Of a stretch of DNA of 64,000 nt, positions 1 through 9,369 are shown piece by piece. Numbering within the stretch: the first letter of the stretch is position 1; each line of letters begins with the position of its first letter. The notes below the pieces were generated by a model. That model was not told where the DNA came from. It did not search any database and saw only the letters and a list, made by a program, of their open reading frames with translations. Source of the DNA: Lentzea xinjiangensis (GTDB lineage: Bacteria; Actinomycetota; Actinomycetes; Mycobacteriales; Pseudonocardiaceae); NCBI RefSeq assembly GCF_900110955.1, contig NZ_FOFR01000001.1, forward strand, positions 354,400 to 418,399, written 5' to 3'. The position numbers and the translations under genes are program-made.

Positions 1-500
1 TGATCGAACGCGACGGCATCGCCGGCGTGACGCACCGCAGCGTGGCCAGGGAGGCCGGCGTGCCCACGACGGCGCCGACCTACTACTTCGCGACGCTCGA
101 CGACCTGCTGATCGCGACTCTGCTGTGGTCGGCCGAGGAGCTGTGCGACGACATGCTGCGCATCGTCGCGAGCGGTGGCAGCGCGCGAGAGATCGCGCGG
201 AGCATCGCGAGGGCGGTCGACGAGAACCGCGGCCGCACGCTCGCCGAGTACGAGCTGTACCTGCTGGCCGGCCGGCGTCCCGAGCTCAAGGCCGCCGCGC
301 GCCGGTGGCTCGACCTCGCGGTGGAGGCCGTGCGACCGGCGGACCCCGTCGCGTTCCGCGCGTTCCTCGCGGCCGTCGACGGGCTGCTGATCCAGGGCCT
401 GATCGCCGACGTGGCCCCCGGCGAGGACGAGCTGGAGCCGATCGTGTCCTTCTTGCTCCGCGACTGCGACGACTTCACGGCCGCCGCGCGGGGAGGATGA
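1..500 (+). CDS. TetR-family transcriptional regulator, 5' truncated by window edge
   Basis: The reading frame is already open at base 3 and continues upstream, so the apparent GTG at 27 is internal. The visible part begins inside the DNA-binding domain: THRSVAREAGVPTTAPTYYF is the second half of a TetR helix-turn-helix, with the usual aromatic residues before the ligand-binding helices. The remaining 135 or so residues are helical, as in TetR C-terminal domains. Its ligand cannot be read from sequence. The next gene starts 5 bases after the stop, so the two are probably co-transcribed. TetR membership is a confident call; the target is unknown. Confidence 0.85.
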   Translation, partial: IERDGIAGVTHRSVAREAGVPTTAPTYYFATLDDLLIATLLWSAEELCDDMLRIVASGGSAREIARSIARAVDENRGRTLAEYELYLLAGRRPELKAAARRWLDLAVEAVRPADPVAFRAFLAAVDGLLIQGLIADVAPGEDELEPIVSFLLRDCDDFTAAARGG

Positions 501-505
501 GACCC

Positions 506-1063
506 ATGAAGTTCGCGCGAGAGGTGTCCGGCATCAGCCACGGGGTGAGCCTCGGGCTGCTCGCCGCGCTGTACGTGCGCGACTCGCTGGCGTTGTCCGT
601 CGACGTCGAGCCGCACGTGCCCGGCCTGGAGCCGCCGCTGCCGGTGCGGGTGCCCGCGGGCGTCGACCGCGCCGCCGTGACCGCGCAGTGGCCGGGCTGG
701 TGGGCCGACGCGCTCCAGGCGTGGACGCGAGGCGTCGAGCCCCTCGCCGCGGAGAACGCCGAGGCGTTGCTGACCCGGCCAGCCTGCCGGGCGGCCGTGC
801 TGGCGCTGAAGCCGGGCCTCGACGAGCTGCACCGGCTGCGGAGCCCGGCTGCGTTGCCGATCGGCGACGTGCTGCGCGGTGTCGAGTCGCGGATCGGCCG
901 CTGGGCGCAGAGCGTGGAGCTGCACATCGCCGAGGTGCCCGTCGACGGGCTGCTGTGGGAGCGCATCGGGCCCGCGCACGTGCTGGCCTCGACGCGGTTC
1001 CTCGGCGACCCGGCGCGCAGCGCGCCGGCCCTGCGCGCCGTGCTCGAGGACCTGGTCCGGTGA
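506..1063 (+). CDS. Hypothetical protein, 185 aa
   Basis: I do not recognise this protein. The ATG at 506 follows GGGAGGATGAG, a good ribosome binding site that overlaps the end of the preceding TetR gene. The product starts MKFAREVSGISHGVSLGLLA and has no signal peptide or clear membrane segment. It is rich in Ala, Leu, Arg and Trp in a pattern suggesting an all-helical soluble protein. The same frame stays open upstream to 125 but that part overlaps the TetR gene and is not coding. Tight linkage to the regulator suggests a shared transcript; function cannot be assigned. Confidence 0.7.
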   Translation: MKFAREVSGISHGVSLGLLAALYVRDSLALSVDVEPHVPGLEPPLPVRVPAGVDRAAVTAQWPGWWADALQAWTRGVEPLAAENAEALLTRPACRAAVLALKPGLDELHRLRSPAALPIGDVLRGVESRIGRWAQSVELHIAEVPVDGLLWERIGPAHVLASTRFLGDPARSAPALRAVLEDLVR

Positions 1064-1141
1064 CGGTAGGGACAACCCCACCCCGCCTCCGGGGGCTGAC
1101 TGCCGTGTGAGCGGGGCGCCGCCGCCTCTAGTTTTGTGCTC

Positions 1142-1975
1142 ATGATGAGGACGGCGCTGGTGGCGTTGGTGGCGGGGACGGTGCTCACGGCGCTGACGGG
1201 TTGTGGGATTCGCATCATGGAGTACGAGTTCTCCGATGACCACGTCGTCGCGGAGAAGTTCACGTCGGTGCGCGCCCGGTCCGGCGCCGGCGACGTGACG
1301 ATCAGGTACCGGCCGGGCACCGAGACGAAGATCCACCGCGTGGTGGAGCACCGGAAGAACAACAAGCCCAGCGGGGTGGCGCACCGCGTCGAGGGCAGTT
1401 CGCTGGTGCTGGACGGGTGCGGGGACGACTGCGAGGTCGACTACGAGGTCCTCGTGCCGTCCGCCGGCATCGCGGTGCTCGGTGACGTCGGGGCGGGGGA
1501 CGCGCTCATCGAGGGGCTGGCGTCCGTCGAGTACGGGACCGGCTCGGGCAACGTCATCGCCCGCGACATCGCCGGCGACGTCAAGGTGAAGACGGGGTCC
1601 GGCAACTTCGAGGGCACCAGGATCGGCGGCGCCGTCACCGTCGACCTGGGCTCCGGCCGGGTCGACCTGAACGCGGTGAAGGGCAAGGTGCTCGCCGTCA
1701 CCAGCTCCGGTGACATCGACGGCACCGGCCTCGACGGCGAAGTGATCGCCGACGCCGGGTCCGGACGCGTCGAGCTGACCTTGACGACGCCGAGGTCCGT
1801 GCGGGCCAACAGCGGCTCCGACGACGTCGTCGTCCGGGTGCCGGGTGGCCCTTACAAGATCGTCGGGTCGTCGGGCAGCGGGGAGCGCGTGGTCAACGTC
1901 CCGACCGACCCGAACGCGCCGCTCGAACTCAACCTCACCAGCGGCTCGGGGGACGTCCAGGTGCTCGCGGCGTGA
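1142..1975 (+). CDS. DUF4097-type beta-repeat lipoprotein
   Basis: The N-terminus MMRTALVALVAGTVLTALTG followed by Cys is a lipoprotein signal peptide with lipobox LTGC, so the mature protein should be anchored on the outer face of the membrane. The rest (about 255 residues) is a run of short repeats of the type GSGxVxL/GSGDxxV (GTGSGNVIA, KTGSGNFEG, TSSGDIDG, DAGSGRVEL), typical of the DUF4097 right-handed beta-helix family. Family members are often called putative adhesins but have no established activity. Two adjacent ATG codons (1142, 1145) could be the start and no strong ribosome site precedes either. It ends before a strong hairpin. Confidence 0.8.
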   Translation: MMRTALVALVAGTVLTALTGCGIRIMEYEFSDDHVVAEKFTSVRARSGAGDVTIRYRPGTETKIHRVVEHRKNNKPSGVAHRVEGSSLVLDGCGDDCEVDYEVLVPSAGIAVLGDVGAGDALIEGLASVEYGTGSGNVIARDIAGDVKVKTGSGNFEGTRIGGAVTVDLGSGRVDLNAVKGKVLAVTSSGDIDGTGLDGEVIADAGSGRVELTLTTPRSVRANSGSDDVVVRVPGGPYKIVGSSGSGERVVNVPTDPNAPLELNLTSGSGDVQVLAA

Positions 1976-1996
1976 GCTCCGCCAGGGGGAATGTGT

Positions 1997-2026
1997 CGAG
2001 GGCCACTCCGCGAGGAGTGGCCCTCG
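1997..2026 (+). terminator. Hairpin terminator after the DUF4097 gene
   Basis: A 13-bp perfect stem (1997-2009 with 2014-2026) is closed by the tetraloop GCGA, a GNRA loop. It starts 21 bases after the stop codon at 1975 and separates this gene from the dnaK promoter region. There is no long T tract, as is usual in high-GC actinobacteria. Confidence 0.8.
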
Positions 2027-2079
2027 CCGCGTTGTGAGGGAACAACCAGACCTTCCCGGCCGTTGGTGCAGTCAGAAAG

Positions 2080-2100
2080 CTTGAGTCGGGTAGGCTCAAG
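2080..2100 (+). promoter_or_regulatory. HAIR element 1 (HspR operator) before dnaK
   Basis: CTTGAGT, seven bases, then GCTCAAG. This matches the HspR-associated inverted repeat CTTGAGT-N7-ACTCAAG with one change. HspR is encoded by the last gene of the operon, so autoregulation is expected. The site is about 62 bases upstream of the dnaK start. A further GTTGAGC half-site follows at 2101-2107. Confidence 0.88.
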
Positions 2101-2117
2101 GTTGAGCGAGTGGCAAA

Positions 2118-2138
2118 CTTGAGTCAGGAACGCTCAAC
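2118..2138 (+). promoter_or_regulatory. HAIR element 2 (HspR operator) before dnaK
   Basis: CTTGAGT, seven bases, then GCTCAAC. Its arms start 38 bases after those of the first HAIR element, so the two sites could be bound together. It lies 24 bases before the dnaK ATG, where bound repressor would block transcription initiation or early elongation. Confidence 0.82.
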
Positions 2139-2161
2139 AAGTACTAGCGGAAGGAACTCCA

Positions 2162-4020
<1,859 letters not shown>

Positions 4021-4024
<4 letters not shown>

Positions 4025-4650
4025 CCGAGCCGAGGCACGCCGCCCCTGACGAGGAGCAGCCTCAGGTCGTCGTGAACGACCGGCGCCGGATCGACCCCGA
4101 GACGGGTGAGGTCCGGCCGCCGGCCCACGCGGCAGAGGAGACGGCTGCTCCGGCTGACGAACCCGTGGTCGCGGAGGTCGTGGACGAGGTGGCCGCCGAG
4201 CTGAAGACCCAGCTCGACGAGCGCACCGCCGACCTCCAGCGGCTCACCGCCGAGTACGCGAACTACCGCAAGCGGGTGGAACGCGACCGCGAAGCGGTGA
4301 TCACCAACGCGAAGGCGTCCGTGGCAGCCGAGCTCCTCCCGCTGCTGGACGACGTCGAACGGGCCGCCGCGCACGGCGACCTGACCGGCGCGTTCAAGGC
4401 GGTGGCGGACAAGCTCGTGTCCACGTTGCAGAAGACCGGCCTGGAGCCGTTCGCGCACGAGGGCGAGGCGTTCGACCCGGCGGTGCACGAGGCCGTGCAG
4501 CACAGCACGTCCCCGGACGTCGACGGGCCGACGGTCACCGCCGTGCTGCGCCGCGGCTACACGTTCGGCGACAAGCTCGTCCGGCCCGCGCTCGTCGCGG
4601 TGACGGACCACGAGCCGGCACCCAGTGCCGAGCCGGCCGAAGAGGAATAG
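4021..4650 (+). CDS. grpE: Nucleotide exchange factor GrpE
   Basis: 209 residues. GrpE releases ADP from DnaK to reset the chaperone cycle. The first 55 residues are acidic and low-complexity. A long helix follows ([20 protein letters not shown], then [14 protein letters not shown]), which forms the dimer stalk. The C-terminal beta domain carries the GrpE signature around [16 protein letters not shown]. The GTG start at 4021 overlaps the dnaK stop as GTGA, so translation is coupled. The dnaJ gene follows after 17 bases. Confidence 0.97.
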
Positions 4651-4667
4651 GGAGGAGGAGACGTCCG

Positions 4668-5828
4668 GTGAGTGCTAGGGACTGGATCGAGAAGGACTTC
4701 TACCGCGAGTTGGGCGTCTCCTCCGACGCGCCGGCGGACGAGATCAAGAAGTCGTACCGCAAGCTCGCCCGCGAGCTGCACCCCGACGCGAACCCCGGTG
4801 ACGCCAGGGCCGAGGCCCGCTTCAAGGCGGTCTCCGAGGCCTACGGCGTGCTGTCGGACCCGGCCAAGCGCAAGCAGTACGACGAGGCCCGCCGCCTGTT
4901 CGCGGGCGGCGGTGGCTTCCCGGGCTCCGGCGGCTTCGGCTCCGGCGGCTTCGACGTCAACGACCTGTTCGGCCGCGCCGCGCAGGGCACCGGTGGCGGC
5001 GGGCTGGGCGACCTGCTCGGCGGGCTGTTCAACCGGCGCGGCGGGGCGGCCGGTGCGCCCACGCGCCCGCGCCGCGGTGAGGACGTCGAGACCGACGTCC
5101 GCATCGACTTCACCGAGGCCGTCCGCGGGGCGACGGTGCCGCTGCGCCTGTCCTCCCCCGCGGCCTGCACGACGTGCGGCGGCTCCGGCGCCAAGCCGGG
5201 CACCACGCCGCACGTCTGCGCGACCTGTTCGGGCTCCGGCCTGGTCACGCGCTCGCAGGGCGCCTTCGCGTTCAGCGAGCCGTGCCGCGACTGCCGGGGC
5301 ACCGGGCGGATCATCGACGACCCGTGCCTCGAGTGCGGTGGCGACGGTGTGAGCACCCGGACCCGCACGCTGACCGTGCGGATCCCGTCGGGGGTCGACG
5401 ACGGCCAGCGGATCCGCCTCGCGGGACAGGGCGAACCGGGCCGCAACGGCGGTCCGAACGGCGACCTGTTCGTGCGCGTGCACGTCAACCCGCACAGCGT
5501 GTTCGGCCGTCAGGGCAACGACCTGACGCTGACGGCGCCGATGACGTTCCCCGAGCTCGCCCTGGGGACGACGTTGACCGTGCCGACGCTGGACGGCAAG
5601 GTGACCTTGAAGGTGCCCGCCGGCACCGCCGCCGGGCGGGTGCTGCGGGCCAGGGGCAAGGGGATCGCGAAGCGCGACGGCACTTCCGGGGATCTCCTGA
5701 TCACCCTGGAGGTCGCGGTGCCGAACAACCTCTCGTCCGAGGCCCGCAAGGCCCTCGAGGCGTACGCGGACGTGACGAAGGACCACGACCCACGTGACGA
5801 CCTGAACGCACTTCTTGAAGGGCGGTGA
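4668..5828 (+). CDS. dnaJ: Chaperone protein DnaJ
   Basis: 386 residues, a type I Hsp40 that loads substrates on DnaK and stimulates its ATPase. The J domain (about residues 8-75) contains the HPD motif in ARELHPDANPGD. A Gly/Phe-rich linker follows. Four zinc-binding CxxCxGxG repeats then appear in order: CTTCGGSG, CATCSGSG, CRDCRGTG, CLECGGDG. The C-terminal substrate-binding domain completes the protein. The GTG at 4668 is preceded by GGGAGGAGGAG. The stop overlaps the hspR start. In actinobacteria this operon-linked copy is usually called DnaJ1. Confidence 0.97.
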   Translation: MSARDWIEKDFYRELGVSSDAPADEIKKSYRKLARELHPDANPGDARAEARFKAVSEAYGVLSDPAKRKQYDEARRLFAGGGGFPGSGGFGSGGFDVNDLFGRAAQGTGGGGLGDLLGGLFNRRGGAAGAPTRPRRGEDVETDVRIDFTEAVRGATVPLRLSSPAACTTCGGSGAKPGTTPHVCATCSGSGLVTRSQGAFAFSEPCRDCRGTGRIIDDPCLECGGDGVSTRTRTLTVRIPSGVDDGQRIRLAGQGEPGRNGGPNGDLFVRVHVNPHSVFGRQGNDLTLTAPMTFPELALGTTLTVPTLDGKVTLKVPAGTAAGRVLRARGKGIAKRDGTSGDLLITLEVAVPNNLSSEARKALEAYADVTKDHDPRDDLNALLEGR

Positions 5829-6262
5829 GTTCGGTGGGTTTTCCGTTCCCTCCCGGGACCGATGAGGACACGCCGTTCTTCGTGATCTCGGTGGCTGCCC
5901 AGCTGTCCGGGCTGCACGCGCAGACCCTCCGGTCCTACGACCGGATGGGTCTCGTCTCCCCCGGCCGCACCCCCGGAGGTGGGCGCCGGTACTCGATGCG
6001 CGACATCGTGCTGCTGCGCGAGGTGCAGAGGCTGTCCCAGGACGAGGGCGTGAACCTCGCGGGGATCAAGCGGATCATCGAGCTCGAGAACCAGGTCGAC
6101 GCGTTGCAGTCCCGGGTTGCCGAGTTGCAGCAGGAGCTCGCTCAGGCCTTGTCGGCTGCTGATTCCGCTGCGGCTGCCGTGCATGCCTCTTATCGGCGGG
6201 ACCTGGTCCCGATTCGGCGAGAGACCGCGCTCGTCGTGTGGAAGCCGAAGCCGCGCAAGTGA
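5825..6262 (+). CDS. hspR: Heat-shock repressor HspR (MerR family)
   Basis: 145 residues. HspR represses dnaK, clpB and its own operon by binding HAIR sequences; it needs DnaK as co-repressor in Streptomyces (family knowledge). The MerR-type DNA-binding domain is visible as AAQLSGLHAQTLRSYDRMGL and GGGRRYSMRDI, followed by a helical segment (IIELENQVDALQSRVAELQ) for dimerisation. The GTG start overlaps the dnaJ stop as GTGA. The HAIR elements at 2080, 2118 and 13605 in this window are its likely targets. Confidence 0.95.
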   Translation: MSSVGFPFPPGTDEDTPFFVISVAAQLSGLHAQTLRSYDRMGLVSPGRTPGGGRRYSMRDIVLLREVQRLSQDEGVNLAGIKRIIELENQVDALQSRVAELQQELAQALSAADSAAAAVHASYRRDLVPIRRETALVVWKPKPRK

Positions 6263-6506
6263 CCTGCGGGTCGCGGGGTCGCGGTCGGGCGGCCTGGTTG
6301 TGTTGAGTGCTCCTCCCAGGGGCTCTGCCCCCGGTCCCCCGGCAATCTGATCCGGGGGACCGCGCCGCTCGCGGGTTGATGGCACGCCTGTTGGTTTGGG
6401 CGGCTGCCTGTTTCGTAGTGTGGTTGCGCCGAGCTTCGCTCGAAAAGCCTGTTCGGCTCGGCTTCGCCTTCGCCCGTCGTGTGCTCGCCTTCGGCTTCGT
6501 GCCCTG
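6263..6506. other. Intergenic region after hspR, no gene seen
   Basis: 244 bases between the convergent hspR and oxidoreductase genes. It contains a small hairpin at about 6319-6331 and the stronger hairpin at 6333-6361. The right part (6410-6505) is rich in short CTTCG/GCTCG words that could form weak structures. No reading frame with a ribosome site and recognisable product is present. Confidence 0.6.
6333..6361. terminator. Hairpin terminator downstream of the dnaK operon
   Basis: GGTCCCCCGG at 6333-6342 pairs perfectly with CCGGGGGACC at 6352-6361 around a 9-base loop. It lies 70 bases after the hspR stop and could end the chaperone transcript; the symmetrical stem could serve the convergent gene as well. 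Confidence 0.65.
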
Positions 6507-7406
6507 CTACCGCTGTTCGAAGTAGAACCCGGCTTCCAGGTCCTCCAGGAGGCCGGGTTCCTGCGGTTCCCAGCCCAGCAGTGCCTTCGTGCGCTCCGCC
6601 GACGTCGGTGCGTCGCGCGACACCATGAACGCCAGTGCGCCGAAGTGCTCCTGCGCTCGTTCCGCCGGGATGCTCTCCGTCGGCACGCTCAGTTTGCGGC
6701 CGATCACCTCGGCGATCTCCCTCGTGGTCACGGCCTCCTCGGCCACCGCGTGCAGCACCGAGCCGGCGGGTGCCTTCTCCACGGCCAGGCGGTAGAGCCG
6801 GGCCGCGTCTCGGGTGTGGGCGGCTGACCAGCGGTTCGTGCCGTCGCCGGGGTAACCGGAGATGCCGGTGGCCCTCGCGGTGCTGACCAGGATCGGGATG
6901 AAGCCCGCCGTGTCGAGGTGGCTGTGGACGGTCGGGGGCAGGACCACCACGGAGCCGCGGGCGTCCTGGGCGTCGATGATCGCGTTGCGGGCCGCGCCGC
7001 GTGGGCTGTCGTCCGGGACGCGTTCCTCCTCGGTGGCCGTGCGGCCCAGGCCCGAGTACGACAGGGTGCCGCTGGTGCCGACCAGGGGCTTGCCGGTGCC
7101 CGCCAGCTCGTCGAGGAACGCCCTGACGACGGTGAGGTCGGCGTCGGCTGCGCCCTGGTAGTCGCCCGCGTACATCTCGTCGTGCTTGAACGCCAGGTGG
7201 ACCACGGCGTCGGACTCGGCAGCGCCCTTGCGCAGGCCGTCCAGGTCGTCGAGGTCGCCGAGTTGCGCGGTGGCGCCCTGGGACTCGATCTTGGCGGCGG
7301 ACGCCTCTGAGCGGGCCAGGCCCACTACCTGGTGGCCTGCTCGCAGGAGTTCGGGGACCACTGCGGATCCGACGTGGCCGCTGGCGCCGGTGACGAAGAC
7401 CTTCAT
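6507..7406 (-). CDS. NAD(P)-dependent oxidoreductase, NmrA/atypical SDR type
   Basis: 299 residues. The N-terminus MKVFVTGASGHVGSAVVPEL is a Rossmann nucleotide-binding fold with the GASGHxGS glycine motif. The sequence then follows NAD-dependent epimerase-like proteins (QLGDLDDLDGL, VVHLAFKHDEM, GTSGTLSYSG). The substrate is unknown. I place the start at 7406 because GGAGAAGC precedes it at good spacing; the frame is open to 7478 but that would run through the operator region. It is divergently transcribed from a TetR regulator, with palindromic sites between them, so it is probably the regulated target. Confidence 0.88.
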   Translation of the reverse strand: MKVFVTGASGHVGSAVVPELLRAGHQVVGLARSEASAAKIESQGATAQLGDLDDLDGLRKGAAESDAVVHLAFKHDEMYAGDYQGAADADLTVVRAFLDELAGTGKPLVGTSGTLSYSGLGRTATEEERVPDDSPRGAARNAIIDAQDARGSVVVLPPTVHSHLDTAGFIPILVSTARATGISGYPGDGTNRWSAAHTRDAARLYRLAVEKAPAGSVLHAVAEEAVTTREIAEVIGRKLSVPTESIPAERAQEHFGALAFMVSRDAPTSAERTKALLGWEPQEPGLLEDLEAGFYFEQR

Positions 7407-7421
7407 GGGTGCTTCTCCAGA

Positions 7422-7446
7422 AGTGATGGGACTTGGTCTCGTCAAC
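7422..7446. promoter_or_regulatory. Second, degenerate operator near the oxidoreductase start
   Basis: The left arm AGTGATGGGACT is identical to that of the strong palindrome at 7455-7479. The right arm GGTCTCGTCAAC matches its complement at 7 of 12 positions. The two centres (7434 and 7467) are 33 bases apart, close to three helical turns, which favours cooperative binding on one face. Confidence 0.6.
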
Positions 7447-7454
7447 CGTAGCAG

Positions 7455-7479
7455 AGTGATGGGACTAAGTCTCATCACT
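7455..7479. promoter_or_regulatory. 25-bp palindromic operator between oxidoreductase and TetR genes
   Basis: AGTGATGGGACT, central A, then AGTCTCATCACT. The arms are complementary at 11 of 12 positions. It lies 5-14 bases before the possible TetR starts and about 50 bases before the oxidoreductase start. The neighbouring TetR protein is the natural candidate to bind it and control both genes. Confidence 0.8.
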
Positions 7480-7492
7480 TAGGATGGGCATC

Positions 7493-8068
7493 ATGGGTCG
7501 ATGGGAGCCGGACGCGCCGGAGCGGTTGGTGCTCGCGGCACTCGACCTGTTCACCGAGCAGGGCTACGAGAACACCGCGGTCGCGCAGATCGCCGAGCGG
7601 GCCGGGCTCACGAAGAGCACGTTCTTCCGGCACTTCCGGGACAAGCGCGAGGTCCTGTTCGGCGGCCAGGAGGTGCTGGCCGAGATGCTCACGAGCGGGA
7701 TCGCGGGCGCGCCGGAGCAGGCGGGCCCGCTCGCGGCGGTCGAGGCGGCGCTCGTCGCGGTGTCCGCGGGGCTCACGGAGGAGCGGCGCGCGCACGGGCC
7801 GCAGCGGCTCGCGGTGATCGCGGGCAACGTCGAGCTGCGCGAGCGGGACGCGTTGAAGATGGTCGGGTTCTCCACCGCGATGGCGGAAGCGCTGTGCCGG
7901 CGCGGGGTGCCGGAGCTGGAGGCGAGCGTGGCCGCCGAGCTCGGCGTGCTCGCGTTCCGGCGCGGCTACCACCGCTGGCTGGAGAACGGCGGGGACTTCG
8001 CCGAAGTCGCCCGCCGGACCCTGCGCGAGGTGCGTGCCGCGGTGGCCGGGCTAGAGGGCGGCGAGTAG
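7493..8068 (+). CDS. TetR-family transcriptional repressor
   Basis: 191 residues from the ATG at 7493, which has AGGA 8 bases upstream; an ATG at 7484 would add three residues. The N-terminal helix-turn-helix is clear: [20 protein letters not shown] and [20 protein letters not shown]. The C-terminal ligand-binding domain is not informative. It probably represses itself and the divergent oxidoreductase through the palindromes at 7455 and 7422. Its 3' end overlaps the convergent glyA gene by 18 bases. Confidence 0.92.
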   Translation: MGRWEPDAPERLVLAALDLFTEQGYENTAVAQIAERAGLTKSTFFRHFRDKREVLFGGQEVLAEMLTSGIAGAPEQAGPLAAVEAALVAVSAGLTEERRAHGPQRLAVIAGNVELRERDALKMVGFSTAMAEALCRRGVPELEASVAAELGVLAFRRGYHRWLENGGDFAEVARRTLREVRAAVAGLEGGE

Positions 8069-9268
8069 CTCCTCGACCTCGGCGGCGATGCGGTCCAGCG
8101 CCTGGTCGTTGTCGTGGGCGGCGATCGCGCGGTCGATCCAGGCGGCGATCAGCGGCATCTGCTCCGGCCGGAGGCCGCGCGTGGTGACCCCCGGCGTGCC
8201 GAGGCGGATGCCGGACGGGTCGAACGGCTTGCGGGGGTCGAACGGGACCGCGTTGTAGTTGAGCTCGATGCCCGCCCGGTCCAGCGCCCGCGCGGCGGGC
8301 TTGCCGCCGATCAGCTTCGACGTCAGGTCGATCAGGACCAGGTGGTTGTCCGTGCCGCCGGACACCAGGTCGAACCCGCGGTCCAGCAGCGCCTCCGCCA
8401 GCGCCTTGGCGTTCGCGACGACCGCGTGCGCGTACTCGCGGAACTCCGGCTGCGCGGCCTCGTGCAGCGCGACCGCGATGGCGGCGGTCGTGTGGTTGTG
8501 CGGGCCGCCCTGCAGGCCGGGGAAGACCGCGCGGTCGAGCGCCTTGGCGTGCTGGGCGTCGCTGAGGATCATCGCGCCGCGCGGGCCGCGCAGCGTCTTG
8601 TGCGTCGTCGTGGTGATCACCGGCGCGTGTCCGGCCGGTGAGGGGTGCGCGCCACCCGCGACGAGTCCGGCGATGTGCGCGATGTCGGCGACCAGGACCG
8701 CGCCGACCTCCTGGGCGATCTGCGCGAACGCCGGGAAGTCGATGGTGCGCGGGATCGCCGTGCCACCGCAGAAGATCACCTTCGGGCGTTCGGCCCGCGC
8801 CAGCTCCCGCACCTGGTCGAGGTCGACGCGGCCGGTGTCCTTGCGCACCTCGTACTGCACCGGGCGGAACCACCTGCCGGTCGCCGAGACGCTCCAGCCG
8901 TGCGTGAGGTGGCCCCCCATCGGCAGCGCCATGCCCATCACGGTGTCGCCGGGCCGCAGGAACGCCAGGTAGACGGCCAGGTTCGCCGGGGAGCCCGAGT
9001 ACGGCTGGACGTTCGCGTGGTCCACGCCGAACAGCGCCTTCGCCCGGTCGACCGCGAGCTGTTCGACCTGGTCGACGACCTGCTGGCCCTCGTAGTACCG
9101 CTTGCCGGGGTAGCCCTCGCTGTACTTGTTCGTCAGCACCGAGCCCGTTGCCTCGAGCACGGCGCGCGACACGTCGTTCTCGGAGGCGATCATGCGCAGC
9201 TTGCGGGACTGGCGGCGTTGTTCGGACTGGATCAGGGCGGCGATCTCGGGATCGACGTCAGAGAGCAC
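8051..9268 (-). CDS. glyA: Serine hydroxymethyltransferase
   Basis: 405 residues from a GTG start. The PLP enzyme converts serine and tetrahydrofolate to glycine and 5,10-methylene-THF, supplying one-carbon units for purines and thymidylate. Visible motifs are [42 protein letters not shown] and [14 protein letters not shown], where the Lys (about residue 223) binds PLP. The frame is open upstream to 9586, but that part crosses the riboswitch and the next gene. The GTG at 9268 has TGGAG at 9276-9280. A ZTP riboswitch lies directly upstream, so expression should rise when ZMP/ZTP accumulates during folate shortage. Confidence 0.96.
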   Translation of the reverse strand: MLSDVDPEIAALIQSEQRRQSRKLRMIASENDVSRAVLEATGSVLTNKYSEGYPGKRYYEGQQVVDQVEQLAVDRAKALFGVDHANVQPYSGSPANLAVYLAFLRPGDTVMGMALPMGGHLTHGWSVSATGRWFRPVQYEVRKDTGRVDLDQVRELARAERPKVIFCGGTAIPRTIDFPAFAQIAQEVGAVLVADIAHIAGLVAGGAHPSPAGHAPVITTTTHKTLRGPRGAMILSDAQHAKALDRAVFPGLQGGPHNHTTAAIAVALHEAAQPEFREYAHAVVANAKALAEALLDRGFDLVSGGTDNHLVLIDLTSKLIGGKPAARALDRAGIELNYNAVPFDPRKPFDPSGIRLGTPGVTTRGLRPEQMPLIAAWIDRAIAAHDNDQALDRIAAEVEELLAAL

Positions 9269-9280
9269 GGCGCAACTCCA

Positions 9281-9360
9281 CGCCGGGCACCCAGGCGTTC
9301 GGTGCGCTCGGCCGTCGCTTCCCGGTGGTCGTTTCCACCCTCGGCACGCCAGTCGCGGAC
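9281..9360 (-). promoter_or_regulatory. ZTP (pfl-motif) riboswitch controlling glyA
   Basis: Read on the minus strand, the leader contains the hallmark segments of the pfl RNA in order: GCGACTGGCG (9356-9347), the hairpin arms GGTGG and CCACC around AAACGA with the following GGGAAGCG (within 9339-9314), and CGCCTGGG (9297-9290). This class binds ZMP/ZTP and is known upstream of glyA, folD and purine genes. The aptamer sits within the 101 bases between the flavohemoprotein stop and the glyA start. The last conserved segment can instead pair with GGCG at 9284-9281 next to the ribosome site. Confidence 0.9.
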
Positions 9361-9369
9361 GTGCCGAGC

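Noticed and set aside
9281..9360. Glycine riboswitch before glyA
   Set aside because: The conserved segments are those of the pfl/ZTP class; no tandem glycine aptamer pattern is present.
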